This document shows, one piece after another, positions 39,587 through 52,715 of a stretch of DNA of 64,000 bases (position 1 is the first letter of the stretch; each line of letters starts with the position of its first letter). Location of the stretch: assembly GCF_039696035.1 (NCBI RefSeq), contig NZ_CP155567.1, forward strand, positions 2,351,001 to 2,415,000, given 5' to 3'. The notes under the pieces were generated by a model. It made no database searches, was not told the DNA's origin, and saw only the letters and a list, made by a program, of their open reading frames with translations. Made by a program: the position numbers and the translations under genes. Source of the DNA: Microbulbifer sp. SAOS-129_SWC (GTDB taxonomy: Bacteria; Pseudomonadota; Gammaproteobacteria; Pseudomonadales; Cellvibrionaceae).

Positions 39587-39868
39587 GTGAAAATCACACT
39601 GGTCAAGAAAATACTCGCCGACGGCTCCCCGTGCGCCAAATGCCGCGACGTGCAGGAAAAGCTCGAGGAGAACGACCAGATGCGCTTTATCGACCGCACG
39701 GTAATTGCCGATATGCGCGATGAGGACAGTGAGGGATTACAGCTGGCACAAAAATTCAATGTGCAGCGGGCGCCGTTTTTTATCGTCGAACGCGACGGCG
39801 CCGAGGCGGAGATTTACACCGTGTATTTCAAACTCGCCAAGGAAGTGCTGTCGGCCAAGGTGCCCTGA
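39587..39868 (+). CDS. Small thioredoxin/glutaredoxin-like CxxC protein
   Basis: A 93-residue protein with a CxxC redox motif near its N-terminus (ILADGSPCAKCRDVQEKLEE), then a cis-proline-like FNVQRAPFFIVERDG segment, so a single thioredoxin fold is likely. GTG at 39587 with AAAGGAT eight bases upstream is preferred; the frame itself opens upstream at 39536. It converges on cysB, the regulator of cysteine synthesis, which hints at sulfur or redox metabolism, but the pairing is only positional. Precise function unknown. Confidence 0.75.
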   Translation: MKITLVKKILADGSPCAKCRDVQEKLEENDQMRFIDRTVIADMRDEDSEGLQLAQKFNVQRAPFFIVERDGAEAEIYTVYFKLAKEVLSAKVP

Positions 39869-39906
39869 GCGCCTGGCCCCGCCCCCTCCCTGGGCATTTA
39901 TCCCGC

Positions 39907-40935
<1,029 letters not shown>

Positions 40936-41048
40936 TTATAAAAACGGCATTAGTTTATGCGAGAAAAGAATAGCAGTGAACGGCAACGCGAGCCAACCAC
41001 CCCGACAATTTTATCCGGCGGAGAAGATGCGGATTGAAACCGGGCAGC

Positions 41049-41948
41049 TCAGGCCTCTTGATTGGCAATGCCGTGGGGCACGTGGCCAGTGGCTACGTGC
41101 TCTGCGGCCGAGGCGCAGTGATTGGGCTGGTCGTCAAAAAACACATCGGCGCCGAAAGCGCGCAGGAATTCGCCCTTGGGCAGGCCGCCGAGAAAGACCG
41201 ATTCGTCGATGCGCACATTCCAGGCGCGCAGCGTGCGGATAACCCGCTCGTGCGCCGGCGCCGAGCGCGCGGTAACCAGTGCCGTGCGGATCGGACAGCA
41301 ATCCGGCCCGAATTCGCTCTGCAGGCGCTGCAGCGCCTCGAGAAAGCCCTTGAAGGGGCCGCCGGCCAACGGCTCCTGTGCCGCGGCGCGCTCGCTGGCG
41401 GTGAAGGCGGCCAGGCCGTCGCGCTTGAAGATCTGCTCGGCTTCGTCGGAGAAGATCACCGCGTCGCCGTCAAACGCGAAGCGCAGCGTGTCCTCGCCAC
41501 CGTCGCGGACACCACCGGCGATCAGCGTCGCCGCGGCCACGCCCTGCTCCAGCGCATGGCGCACGTCGCGGCCATCGGTGGACAGAAACAGATGGCAGCC
41601 AAACGGGGCGATGTAGCGGTAAGGACTCTCGCCATTGCAGAAGGCCGCGCGGGTGATATTGAGGCCGTAGTGCTCGATAGAATTGAACACGCGCAGGCCG
41701 GTGTCGGCACTGTTGCGGGACAGCAGGATCACCTCGACCCGCGCCTCGTCGAGCCGCTCATTGATACGCAGAAATTTTTCTACCAGCGGGAAGGCATCGC
41801 CCTTTTGCAGGACATCGTTTTCGTGGGCAATCTGGTAATCGGAAAAAGCGTCCAGGCCCTGTTCTTCGAAGACCCGGTGGCTGTCCTGCAGGTTGAACAG
41901 CGCCCGCGAGGAAATGGCGATCACCAGCTTATCGGTGTGCTGAGACAT
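41049..41948 (-). CDS. 5'-nucleotidase family protein (PF06189 type)
   Basis: A 299-residue cytosolic protein of the 5'-nucleotidase (cN-I-like) HAD-related family, which dephosphorylates nucleoside monophosphates. Visible family segments are LVIAISSRALFNLQDSHRVFEEQGLDAF at the N-terminus, VILLSRNSADTGLRVFNSIEHYGLNITRA, FLSTDGRDVRHALEQGVAAATL and FDGDAVIFSDEAE. Its start codon overlaps the stop of the upstream TetR gene by one base, so the two are translationally coupled and the regulator may control it. Physiological substrate not known. Confidence 0.85.
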   Translation of the reverse strand: MSQHTDKLVIAISSRALFNLQDSHRVFEEQGLDAFSDYQIAHENDVLQKGDAFPLVEKFLRINERLDEARVEVILLSRNSADTGLRVFNSIEHYGLNITRAAFCNGESPYRYIAPFGCHLFLSTDGRDVRHALEQGVAAATLIAGGVRDGGEDTLRFAFDGDAVIFSDEAEQIFKRDGLAAFTASERAAAQEPLAGGPFKGFLEALQRLQSEFGPDCCPIRTALVTARSAPAHERVIRTLRAWNVRIDESVFLGGLPKGEFLRAFGADVFFDDQPNHCASAAEHVATGHVPHGIANQEA

Positions 41949-42628
41949 CAGGGCGCCTCCACGTCGTCGAGATCGCCAGGGCGCGCTTCTGCGCGGTGGG
42001 CATCGAGCATTGTCAGCAGCATCTGCTGCAGGTCTGCCTGGGTACGCCGGGAACGCAGGCCGCGCTGGTTGACGATGACCAGGAAGAGTGCGTGACAGGT
42101 CTCCAGTGTGGCCCGCGCCAGGCGGTTCATCTCGTTTGGCGGGCAGACAAAACCGAGCCGCCCGAACATGCCGGTAAGATGGGTGATAATCAATTCATCG
42201 TGGCGCTCGTCCAGTTCGTGCAGCTCGGGGATACCCCACATGGCCTGCACCAGCGGCAGCAGACCGCGCTGCTCGCGGTAAACCGCCAGCAACCGCTCGA
42301 TCAGGTCGTCGAGGAACTGCTCCAGCGTCACGTCTCCGAGATCCTGCTGCTCCATCTCCTCGAGGGCGGTGGTCATGCTTGCCAGCCACTGTTCGCCCAT
42401 TGCGTAGAGAATCGCGTGTTTGTTGGGGAAGTAGTGGTACAGCGAGCCTACCGATACCCCCAGCTCCTTGGCGATCAGGATGGTGGTGAGATCGTTGAGC
42501 CCCACCTCTTCAAGCAGGCGCCCGGTAGTATCGAGTATCTGCCGGGTGCGCTCGCGGGCACGCGCCTGGACCGGTGCGCGGCGCGGTGTCAGCTGGCTTT
42601 TGCGTTTGCGCTGTTCGAGGTTGGACAA
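41948..42628 (-). CDS. TetR-family regulator
   Basis: A 226-residue TetR-type repressor: N-terminal helix-turn-helix (ILDTTGRLLEEVGLNDLTTILIAKELGVSVGSLYHYFPNKHAIL, about residues 31-75) and a ligand domain without recognised specificity. The start is TTG at 42628 with GAGGAA eight bases upstream. The basic N-terminal extension (EQRKRKSQLTPRRAPVQARARERT) is longer than usual. It forms an overlapping pair with the 5'-nucleotidase gene. It is the nearest regulator to the TonB receptor and puu-like genes that share a motif, but nothing in sequence links it to them. Confidence 0.9.
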   Translation of the reverse strand: MSNLEQRKRKSQLTPRRAPVQARARERTRQILDTTGRLLEEVGLNDLTTILIAKELGVSVGSLYHYFPNKHAILYAMGEQWLASMTTALEEMEQQDLGDVTLEQFLDDLIERLLAVYREQRGLLPLVQAMWGIPELHELDERHDELIITHLTGMFGRLGFVCPPNEMNRLARATLETCHALFLVIVNQRGLRSRRTQADLQQMLLTMLDAHRAEARPGDLDDVEAP

Positions 42629-42754
42629 GATCGCTGTTCCTCATTCAGGGATCGGAGGTCAGCCGGGGAGCCTGTCACTCCGAAACTTGAGCTCCTTATT
42701 GTGTCTCCCTGCAGTCTACCATCATTCCGTCGTCATTTTTCGGGTCCCCAAATA

Positions 42755-42785
42755 CAGAGAGCCGGCGCTGGGCGCCGGCTCTCTG
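42755..42785 (-). terminator. Stem-loop downstream of the TonB receptor gene
   Basis: A perfect 14-bp stem (42755-42768 with 42772-42785) and three-base loop; the minus-strand T-run after it is weak (TATTT). Confidence 0.6.
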
Positions 42786-42809
42786 CTCATCCTGTGAGAG
42801 ATGAAGGGA

Positions 42810-45143
42810 TCAGAAGCGGTAGTCGAGATTGACCCCTACCACGCGGCCGCGGGACGGGTCGGTTTTGGTTGCCGGCAGGTTGTACAGCGCCTCGGCGTAA
42901 CCCCAGTGGTAGTACTCTTCGCTGAACAGGTTCTCGGCGTAGAGGCCGGCGGTCCAGCTGTCGTCCGGCGCAGTCAGCGCCAGGCGCAGGTTGACCACGT
43001 TGCGGCTGGCCAGCTTCACTTCCTCGGTGTTTTCCAGGTCGGAGAACTGCTCACCGGTGTAGTTGTATTCGGCACTGTAGGTGATCTCGCCGAAACCACT
43101 CTGCTGGTGATAAGTCAGCGCGGTGGAGGAGGAGAAGTTCGGCGAGAAAGCCATCTCATTGCCGTTGCAGCCTTCACAGAGTTCTTCCGGCGCGCCGGTG
43201 AACTTGGTACCCAACCAGGACAGGCCCCAGTACAGGTCCAGGTTATCGGTGATCAGCCAGCGCGTATCCACTTCCACGCCGTGACCCTTGGATTCGCCCA
43301 CATTGCGGGTGATCGCCGCGGCGCCGACCCAGAAGGCCTGCTGCATATTGTCGTAGGTGTACTGGAAGGCCGCCGCGTTGATCGCCAGGCGGTTATCCAG
43401 CAGGCGCGCTTTCACGCCGAGTTCGTAGGAAAGGACATTCTCCTCGTCGAACTTGCTCGGCTCGGCGTTGCTGGAATCCACTTCGTAACCATGCGCATCG
43501 AGCCACGCGTACTGGCTGTCCTCGTCGGTGCCGTAGGCCGGATCGGTGATGTGGTAGGACAGGTAGTCGAAGCCGCCGGACTTATAGCCGGTGGCCACGC
43601 TGCCGTATACGGTGACGCTGTCGCTGAGGTCGTGGTTCAGCGTGGCGCGACCGGAAACGTTGCTCCAGGTGTTGTCACCGGTGATCGGGCCGTCGGTGTA
43701 CATGGCCTGGTAGTTCCAACCGCCGGTCCAGGTGTCCGGCCACGGCGAATCGACGGAGTATTTCTTGGTGTCTGCGGTGTAGCGGATACCCAGGCCCAGG
43801 CTGGTGGCTTCGCTCAGATCGAATGTGGTGTTGGCAAACACACCCCAGCCGCTGAAGTCGCCGACGGTGTTGGCGGCTTCGATGGACAGTTTGCCCGGCG
43901 CGTATTCCCAGGGATCGCCCTCGAAACCGAAGAACTCGTCGATAGCGTCCTGCGGCAGGCTGGAACAGGTATCGAAAGTACCGATGCCCTCGCCCCACTC
44001 GTCGGCGTAAATACCGTCACAGATATAATCTTCGTTGTCGATACCGGCCAGGTCCGCGTCGATACTCTCCTTGTAGTAGGAGGCCCCCAACACGTAATTG
44101 AACATGCCGCTGTTGTTGGAGGTGAGACGGAATTCCTGGCTGAAGAAATCGCCGGTCTGATCGCGCGTGTATTTATCGATCGGCTTGGCGGTACCGTCGA
44201 AGTCCTCGGCGTAGCTGTAGTTGTGGGTCTTGTAACCGGTGATGGAAGTCAGCGTGCTGCCACTGGAGAGGTCGTGCTCGATGGTCAGGATCGCATCACC
44301 GATCTCGGAGTCATCCTTGCCCTGGGCATCGTTGTACACCTCGTCGTACTTGCCCTTGGTGTCGAGCGCGCGGTAAATGGTGCCGTCGCCATCGCGGTCC
44401 TCGTACTGCGCCAGCAGGGTCACGGTGGTGTCCTGCAGGCCGCTGTAGACGGCGGTCATACGCATGGCATTGGTTTCGCTGGCGCCCAGGTCGCGGCCGC
44501 CGGCGAGGTTCTTGATGTTGCCGTCTTGCTGGTCGTGATAAGTGGCGATGCGCACGGCCAGGTCGTCGGTCAGTGGCAGATCCACGTTGCCCTGGAAGTT
44601 TTCGCGGCCGAACTGGCCGGCGCCGATGGAAAGGTCACCGCCGAAGGTGTCGCCCGGCTTGCGCGACACCATGGAGATGGCGCCGGAGGCCGTGTTGCGG
44701 CCAAACAGGGTGCCCTGCGGCCCCTTGACCACTTCCACCCGTTCCATGTCGTACATGCTCGGCGTGGCGCCGGTGCGGCTCTCGTAGACGCCGTCGAGGA
44801 AGACGCCCAGCGCCGGGTCGCTGCCGGTGCCGAAGCTGTTGTTGTTGACACCGCGCACGGACACCGAGTCGAAGAAGGAGTCATTGGTTTCGCCGGAAAT
44901 GCCCGGAGTCTTCGAGAACAGGTCCTTGAAGCCGTCCATGTGGTCGTTCTTCAGGGTATCGCCGGTGAAGGCACTGACCGCCATGGGCACGTCCTTCAGC
45001 GACTCCGCGCGCATCTGTGCCGTAACCGTGACCTCTTCTAGCTCCGCTGCGGTGGCACCGGTACTCACGGCAATGACGACTGCACCGATAGCCGAGGCCA
45101 GCAGGTGCTTGTGGTTGTGTTGTGGTCTCTCTGAAACAGGCAT
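42810..45143 (-). CDS. TonB-dependent outer-membrane receptor
   Basis: A 777-residue receptor: signal peptide (HLLASAIGAVVIAVSTGATAAE), TonB-box-like ELEEVTVTAQ, plug domain (SLKDVPMAVSAFTGDTL...RGVNNNSFG...ERVEVVKGPQGTLFGRNTASGAI, about residues 45-155) and a 22-strand-type barrel ending in the outer-membrane C-terminal signature VVGVNLDYRF. This plug type occurs in the large family that takes up diverse organic compounds rather than in classical siderophore receptors, but substrate cannot be fixed. Its promoter carries a copy of the 18-bp motif also present twice between the PuuB-like and PuuA-like genes, so co-regulation with amine metabolism is inferred. Confidence 0.92.
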   Translation of the reverse strand: MPVSERPQHNHKHLLASAIGAVVIAVSTGATAAELEEVTVTAQMRAESLKDVPMAVSAFTGDTLKNDHMDGFKDLFSKTPGISGETNDSFFDSVSVRGVNNNSFGTGSDPALGVFLDGVYESRTGATPSMYDMERVEVVKGPQGTLFGRNTASGAISMVSRKPGDTFGGDLSIGAGQFGRENFQGNVDLPLTDDLAVRIATYHDQQDGNIKNLAGGRDLGASETNAMRMTAVYSGLQDTTVTLLAQYEDRDGDGTIYRALDTKGKYDEVYNDAQGKDDSEIGDAILTIEHDLSSGSTLTSITGYKTHNYSYAEDFDGTAKPIDKYTRDQTGDFFSQEFRLTSNNSGMFNYVLGASYYKESIDADLAGIDNEDYICDGIYADEWGEGIGTFDTCSSLPQDAIDEFFGFEGDPWEYAPGKLSIEAANTVGDFSGWGVFANTTFDLSEATSLGLGIRYTADTKKYSVDSPWPDTWTGGWNYQAMYTDGPITGDNTWSNVSGRATLNHDLSDSVTVYGSVATGYKSGGFDYLSYHITDPAYGTDEDSQYAWLDAHGYEVDSSNAEPSKFDEENVLSYELGVKARLLDNRLAINAAAFQYTYDNMQQAFWVGAAAITRNVGESKGHGVEVDTRWLITDNLDLYWGLSWLGTKFTGAPEELCEGCNGNEMAFSPNFSSSTALTYHQQSGFGEITYSAEYNYTGEQFSDLENTEEVKLASRNVVNLRLALTAPDDSWTAGLYAENLFSEEYYHWGYAEALYNLPATKTDPSRGRVVGVNLDYRF

Positions 45144-45241
45144 GTTGAGTCCCCGTCATTTTTTTTATTCAGGGTTGGCACATCCAATACCGCCGATGGC
45201 TGCACCCCAGCGAGTGAATTTGAAGGTCTGTTATCCCACAA

Positions 45242-45259
45242 ACCGAATGATTATTCAAA
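45242..45259. promoter_or_regulatory. Operator-like 18-mer upstream of the TonB receptor
   Basis: ACCGAATGATTATTCAAA, 16 of 18 identical to the right-hand half-site between puuB and puuA (46688-46705 read on the minus strand). It lies about 100 bases upstream of the receptor start. Confidence 0.5.
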
Positions 45260-45313
45260 TTCGAAATACTGCTCCTAAACAGTGCACGTCCCGGTGCCTC
45301 CTGGTGCGCCGAA

Positions 45314-46615
45314 TCAGGCGCCCAGCTTGTCCATCAGGCTGTAGTAGAGCATCCCTGTCACCAATCCCGGCCAGCGCAGCAGTGTGCCGCCCGGGAAGGT
45401 TGGTGTTGGAATTTGCGCCATTATATCGAAACGCTCTTCGGTACCGGCAATCACCTCTGCAATTAATTTGCCGGCGAAGGTCGCGGTGGGAACACCGTGA
45501 CCGGAATAGCCCTGGCTGTAGTAGACATTGGGCTCGAGGCGCCCGAGGTGCGGCATGCGGTTCAGTGTGATCGCCAGGGTCCCTCCCCAGCCGTAGTCGA
45601 TACGGGTGTCAGCCAGCTGCGGATAGACCTCGAGCATGTATTTCTGCACGAATCCGCGGATATCCTGCGGAAAACGCGAGGTGTAATTTTCACCCCCGCC
45701 GAAGATCAGCCGGTTGTCGCCGGAGAGCTTCCAGTAGTTGATTACGAACAGGGTATCCTGCAGCGCGTGGTCGTTGGCGATCAGCTCGTGCGCCAGCTCG
45801 TCGGACAGCGGCTCGGTGGCCAGCACAAAGTTGTTGATCGGCATGATCTTGCCGGCCATGCGCGGCTCCAGCTTACCGAGGTAACCGTTACAGGCGAGCA
45901 CCACATTCTTTGCCCTGACCTGCCCTTTGGCCGTGTTCACGACGCAGGGCGAGCCGCTGCGATAGCCGGTTACGCGGCTGTGCTCGAAGAATTGCACACC
46001 GGCTCCTGCGGCGGCGTCGGCGAGACCCAGCGCATAGTTCAGCGGGTGCAGGTGCAGGGAGCCAGTGTCGACCTGCGCACCAAAATAGCGCTCGGACCCC
46101 ACCAGCGCGCGGGCCTCCTGCTCGTCGATATAGTGCATCTGCTCGTAGCCGTAGCGCTCATTCAGCAGCTCCACCTCGGCCTTGAGCTCCTCGTTGTGGC
46201 TACGCTTGGCCGCGAGGTGCATAATGCCGCGCTTGAGGTCACACTGAATATTGTGGCGGGTGATCAGATCCTCGACCGTGTTGACTGCCTCCAGGCCAAG
46301 ATCCCACAACTGCTTGGCGGTATCGAAACCGAGCATCTTTTCCAGCTCTTCCTGCCCCTTGCGCTGGCCCACGCCCACGTGGCCACCGTTGCGGCCCGAC
46401 GCTCCCCAGCCGACCCGCTCCGCTTCGAGCACGACCACTTTGTAGCCGCGTTCGGCGAGATGCAGGGCCGAGGACAGGCCGGTGTAACCGGCCCCGATTA
46501 CACAGACATCCGCCTCTACACTACCTTCCAGTGAGGGGTAGGACGGCGCCGGGTTGGCGCTGGCCGCGTAATAGGAATCGGTGTGGCCGATCAACTTCTG
46601 GACAGTGCCGGTCAT
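45314..46615 (-). CDS. puuB: FAD-dependent amine oxidoreductase, PuuB-like (gamma-glutamylputrescine oxidase family)
   Basis: A 433-residue D-amino-acid-oxidase-fold flavoprotein with the FAD-binding dinucleotide motif ADVCVIGAGYTGLSSALHLAERGYKVVVLEA (residues about 35-65) and GWGASGRNGGHVGVGQ, typical of PuuB-like enzymes that oxidise gamma-glutamylputrescine. The C-terminal IDYGWGGTLAITLNRMPHLGRL...YYSQGYSGHGVPTATFAGKL fits too. GGAGAAT upstream supports ATG at 46615. It is divergent from a PuuA-like ligase, as expected for the putrescine pathway (ligate, oxidise). Substrate assignment is by family and neighbour; related oxidases act on other amines. Confidence 0.82.
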   Translation of the reverse strand: MTGTVQKLIGHTDSYYAASANPAPSYPSLEGSVEADVCVIGAGYTGLSSALHLAERGYKVVVLEAERVGWGASGRNGGHVGVGQRKGQEELEKMLGFDTAKQLWDLGLEAVNTVEDLITRHNIQCDLKRGIMHLAAKRSHNEELKAEVELLNERYGYEQMHYIDEQEARALVGSERYFGAQVDTGSLHLHPLNYALGLADAAAGAGVQFFEHSRVTGYRSGSPCVVNTAKGQVRAKNVVLACNGYLGKLEPRMAGKIMPINNFVLATEPLSDELAHELIANDHALQDTLFVINYWKLSGDNRLIFGGGENYTSRFPQDIRGFVQKYMLEVYPQLADTRIDYGWGGTLAITLNRMPHLGRLEPNVYYSQGYSGHGVPTATFAGKLIAEVIAGTEERFDIMAQIPTPTFPGGTLLRWPGLVTGMLYYSLMDKLGA

Positions 46616-46665
46616 AAATCATTCTCCAAACTGTGCGCGCAAGCCGCGCCGGGGATTCGGCAAAA

Positions 46666-46705
46666 ACCGAACAATCATTCAATTTATATTGAATAATAAT
46701 TCGGT
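46666..46705. promoter_or_regulatory. 40-bp operator-like dyad between puuB and puuA
   Basis: Two inverted half-sites, ACCGAACAATCATTCAAT (46666-46683) and ATTGAATAATAATTCGGT (46688-46705), match at 15 of 18 positions across a TTAT centre. The dyad sits midway in the 223-base divergent gap and recurs as a half-site at 45242-45259. Confidence 0.6.
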
Positions 46706-46838
46706 TTCTTGTCATAATCAAAGCCTGTGATCGGGTTTTTGATCCCGATCGTACTTTACCCGGCCCGCCCGACGCGGCCCCGGGGCATATAATCAAGCTA
46801 CCCATAAAGGGGCGAGATCGTTCAGATCAAGGTGCAAA

Positions 46839-48173
46839 ATGGACAAGATAACCAAGTGGCTCGCAGATCACGATATATCCGAAGTGGAGTGTCTGGTGCC
46901 CGACATGTCCGGCAATGCGCGGGGCAAATTTACCCCCACGGACAAATTCCTGACCCAGGACAGCCGTCTGCCGGAGAGTATTCTGGTGCAGACGGTGACC
47001 GGCGACTACGTCGATGAACACAATGAACTGGTGGACCCGGCAGATACCGACATGCTGCTGGAGCCAGACCCCGATTCCATTCGCCTGAACCCCTGGGCCA
47101 ATGAGCCCACCGCCCAGATTATCCACGACTGCTACACCCGCGACGGCAAACCGCACCCGATCAGCACGCGCAATATCCTCAAGTTTGTCCTCGACAAATA
47201 CGCGGCGCGCGGCTGGAAACCGGTGGTGGCGCCGGAAGTGGAATTCTACCTGATCAAGCGCAACCTCGATCCGGACGAAAAATTGTCAGCACCGGTCGGC
47301 CGCTCCGGCCGCACCGAGAAAACCCGTCAGTCCTATAGTATCGACGCGGCCAACGAATACGAGCCGATCATCGAGGATATGTACGATTTCTGCGAGGCCC
47401 AGGGCCTGGATGTCGACACATTGATCCACGAATCCGGTACCGCGCAGATGGAAATCAACTTCCTGCACGGCGACCCGCTAAGACTGGCCGACCAGGTATT
47501 TACCTTCAAGCGCACCGTGCGCGAGACGGCGCTGCGCCACGGTATTTACGCAACCTTTATGGCCAAGCCGATGGAACACGAGCCCGGCAGCGCACTGCAT
47601 ATCCACCAGAGCATTGTCGACCGGGAGACCGGCAAGAATATTTTTGTCGATAATGAGGGCCGCGAGAACGAGACTTTCCGCCACTTTATTGGCGGCATGC
47701 AGAAATACACACCGGGGTTTATCAGTTTCTTTGCCCCGAACGTGAATTCCTACCGCCGTTTCACGCCGGAAATCGCCGCCCCCACCAGCCTGCACTGGGG
47801 TTACGACAATCGCACCACCGGCTTGCGCGTGCCAGACAGCTCACCACAGGCCAAGCGGCTGGAAAACCGCTTCCCCGGTGCCGACTGCAACCCCTACCTG
47901 GCCATCGCCACCTCACTCGCGTGCGGCTACCTGGGTATGGTGAACAAGGTACAACCCAGCGCCCCCTATGAAGGGGACTGCTCCTCGGAACCGATTACCC
48001 TGCCCCGCACCCAGGAGCACGCCTTGAGCCTGCTGCTGGAATGTGAAGAGGCGGCGGAAATGTTCGGGGAGAAGTTTGTGCGCGCCTGGAGCGCCATCAA
48101 GCGCGACGAGTACGAGGAGTTCAATCGGGTGATCAGCTCCTGGGAGCGGGAATACCTGCTGCTGAACGTTTGA
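46839..48173 (+). CDS. puuA: Glutamine-synthetase-fold ligase, PuuA-like (gamma-glutamylputrescine synthetase)
   Basis: A 444-residue GS-family ligase that would join glutamate to putrescine or a related amine with ATP. Visible catalytic elements are APEVEFYLIKR, ESGTAQMEINFLHG, ALHIHQS and the PuuA/GS C-terminal block RVPDSSPQAKRLENRFPGADCNPYLAIATSLACGY. It lacks the adenylylation tyrosine region of GlnA, as PuuA does. AAGGTG precedes the ATG. It is divergent from the PuuB-like oxidase and followed by its own terminator. The other puu genes (puuC, puuD, puuR) are not here. Confidence 0.87.
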   Translation: MDKITKWLADHDISEVECLVPDMSGNARGKFTPTDKFLTQDSRLPESILVQTVTGDYVDEHNELVDPADTDMLLEPDPDSIRLNPWANEPTAQIIHDCYTRDGKPHPISTRNILKFVLDKYAARGWKPVVAPEVEFYLIKRNLDPDEKLSAPVGRSGRTEKTRQSYSIDAANEYEPIIEDMYDFCEAQGLDVDTLIHESGTAQMEINFLHGDPLRLADQVFTFKRTVRETALRHGIYATFMAKPMEHEPGSALHIHQSIVDRETGKNIFVDNEGRENETFRHFIGGMQKYTPGFISFFAPNVNSYRRFTPEIAAPTSLHWGYDNRTTGLRVPDSSPQAKRLENRFPGADCNPYLAIATSLACGYLGMVNKVQPSAPYEGDCSSEPITLPRTQEHALSLLLECEEAAEMFGEKFVRAWSAIKRDEYEEFNRVISSWEREYLLLNV

Positions 48174-48191
48174 TTCTACGCGCACTAAAGG

Positions 48192-48213
48192 GCCCCGCTC
48201 GCGGGGCTTTTTT
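48192..48213 (+). terminator. Terminator of the PuuA-like gene
   Basis: GCCCCGC / GCGGGGC stem with a two-base loop followed by T6. Confidence 0.85.
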
Positions 48214-50751
<2,538 letters not shown>

Positions 50752-50759
50752 CGCTCAGC

Positions 50760-50787
50760 GCCGGGACGCTCGCGTCCCGGCATTTTT
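50760..50787 (+). terminator. Terminator of the M4 protease gene
   Basis: GCCGGGACG / CGTCCCGGC stem, CTCG loop, then T5. Confidence 0.85.
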
Positions 50788-50793
50788 GAGCAT

Positions 50794-50829
50794 AAAAAAA
50801 GGGGCAGCCATATGGCTGCCCCTTTTTTT
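50794..50829. terminator. Bidirectional terminator, perfect 36-bp palindrome
   Basis: An 18-bp inverted repeat with A7 on the left and T7 on the right around a GGGGCAGCCAT stem; it can end the symporter gene on the minus strand and back up the protease terminator. Confidence 0.85.
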
Positions 50830-50844
50830 GTGATAACGCCTGAC

Positions 50845-52515
50845 TTATTTGTGCTCTGGATCGCGCCAGTATTCCCTGACGGTCTCCTTCATCTCTTTTG
50901 CCAGCACGGTAATGCCGAACAGGTTGGGCAGCGTCATCAATACGATGGCCACCGCAGAGAGGTGCCAGATCAGCGTGGTATCGGCTGTGGCCGCCCAGAA
51001 GAAACCGAGCACGTAGACGAGCCGGTAAGGCATGACGGCTTTGGGGCCCAACAGGTAAATCATCGAGCGATCCCCGTAATAAGACCACGCAATCGCTGTT
51101 GAGAACGCGAACAGCAGAATACCCAGAGTAACGATGTAGCTGCCGTACTCGCCGAAGAAGCCCTTCTGGAACGCGCGATTGGTCAGCGCCACCGAGTGCA
51201 GCAGAGAGTTACCCCAGACATCCACATTGGGGTTGGCAAGCTGGCCGTTCGCCACATTGAGGACACCGCTGAAGTTGTCATCACCCACGCGGTATTCGAC
51301 ATCTTCACCAACGGAGCGCGCATTCAGCACGGTGAAATCCTTACCGTTGAGTGCGTGCCCGTCGGCCACAATGATGGAACCATTGAAGGCCTTCACTTTG
51401 CTGTCGTGTCCGCGCAGGAAGTTGTACAGGCCCTTCACATCATCCGGCTCGCGGTCGTCATAGCTACCGGCAACCACGAACATATCGGCACGCTCGAACT
51501 TGTTCATGAACTTCTGCGTCCATACGCCCGAGGACAGGATAACCAGGCCGGTCAGGGTACAAATGATAATCGTGTCGATAAACGGCTCAAGCAGCGACAC
51601 CATGCCCTCGGAAACGGGTTCGTCTGCGCGGGCCGCGGCGTGCGCAATCGGGGCAGAGCCCTGCCCCGCTTCGTTGGAAAACAGCCCGCGGCCTACCCCC
51701 TTGTTGAAGGCGTAGGCAAAGCTCGCACCGAGGAAACCGCCCGCCGCGGATGTGCCATTAAACGCGTTGTGGAAGACGGCGACAAATGAGGGAATGATGT
51801 TTTCGTAGTTATAAAGAATGACCCCCAGTGCGCCGATGATGTACAGCACCGCCATAATCGGCACGATAGTGGACGTCACTTTGGCAATACGGGTAATACC
51901 ACCGATGATGACCATGCCCAGCAGAATGGCAAGCACGCCACCGGTGACCGCCTTGTTAATGCCAAAGGTATCGAACATGGCCTGGGCGATATTGTTCACC
52001 TGCGGCAGGCTGCCGGTACCAAACGAGCAGATTACCGTCGCAATGGCAAAAATAACCGCCAGCCATTTCATGTTCAGGCGGCGCTCCATGTAAAACATCG
52101 GGCCGCCGGCAAAGTAACCGTCTGCGGCCTTGATGCGATACTTGTGCGACAGGGTCACTTCCACGAATTTGGTGGTCATGCCGAGGAACGCCGTCGCCCA
52201 CATCCAGAAGAGTGCGGCGGGACCACCGATCGCAATCGCGAGGCCCACACCACCGATGTTGCCGGTACCCACGGTACCGGACAGTGCGGTGGACAGCGCC
52301 TGGAAGTGGGAAGCATCACCGGGATCGCCCGGCTTGTCGTATTTGCCTTGCACAATCTTGATTGCGTGGCGGAAATAGCGCACCTGCGGCACACCAAGAT
52401 AAATGGTAAAGAACAGGCCTACGCCCAACAGCACATAGGGAAACCAGGGAGAACCCCCCAGGATGCTGTCCAGCTGCAATAGCCAATTGTCGAAGGATTC
52501 CAAATTTACCCCCAC
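50845..52515 (-). CDS. Sodium:alanine-type amino-acid symporter (AGCS family)
   Basis: An inner-membrane Na+ symporter for alanine, glycine or similar amino acids. The family signatures are clear: [33 protein letters not shown] and [21 protein letters not shown]. At 556 residues it is longer than E. coli relatives (about 476) because of a hydrophilic insert at about residues 340-450 ([20 protein letters not shown]...) between two membrane helices. The start is GTG at 52515 or TTG at 52503, the latter with GGGGG at better spacing. Together with the protease and the PLP enzyme nearby it suggests amino-acid scavenging. Confidence 0.93.
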   Translation of the reverse strand: MGVNLESFDNWLLQLDSILGGSPWFPYVLLGVGLFFTIYLGVPQVRYFRHAIKIVQGKYDKPGDPGDASHFQALSTALSGTVGTGNIGGVGLAIAIGGPAALFWMWATAFLGMTTKFVEVTLSHKYRIKAADGYFAGGPMFYMERRLNMKWLAVIFAIATVICSFGTGSLPQVNNIAQAMFDTFGINKAVTGGVLAILLGMVIIGGITRIAKVTSTIVPIMAVLYIIGALGVILYNYENIIPSFVAVFHNAFNGTSAAGGFLGASFAYAFNKGVGRGLFSNEAGQGSAPIAHAAARADEPVSEGMVSLLEPFIDTIIICTLTGLVILSSGVWTQKFMNKFERADMFVVAGSYDDREPDDVKGLYNFLRGHDSKVKAFNGSIIVADGHALNGKDFTVLNARSVGEDVEYRVGDDNFSGVLNVANGQLANPNVDVWGNSLLHSVALTNRAFQKGFFGEYGSYIVTLGILLFAFSTAIAWSYYGDRSMIYLLGPKAVMPYRLVYVLGFFWAATADTTLIWHLSAVAIVLMTLPNLFGITVLAKEMKETVREYWRDPEHK

Positions 52516-52715
52516 TTCTCTTATTTCGTTCTGGTGGTTTTATAGACAGACACTGCGGTCAATTGCAGCGCAGATTAGCAGTTTCCGACCTGCGATTGTA
52601 CTGCCACATGGTAACGGTCGCCGCAGTAACCTGCCAGCTCATCACTTTTTTCTTAAAACGGCGAGGTATCGTCAGTCGAATGAACGGTGAATGCGATCGC
52701 CAGGTTGCGTTTGCA

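Noticed and set aside
52516..52715. Possible glycine-type riboswitch before the symporter
   Set aside because: The conserved aptamer blocks were not found.
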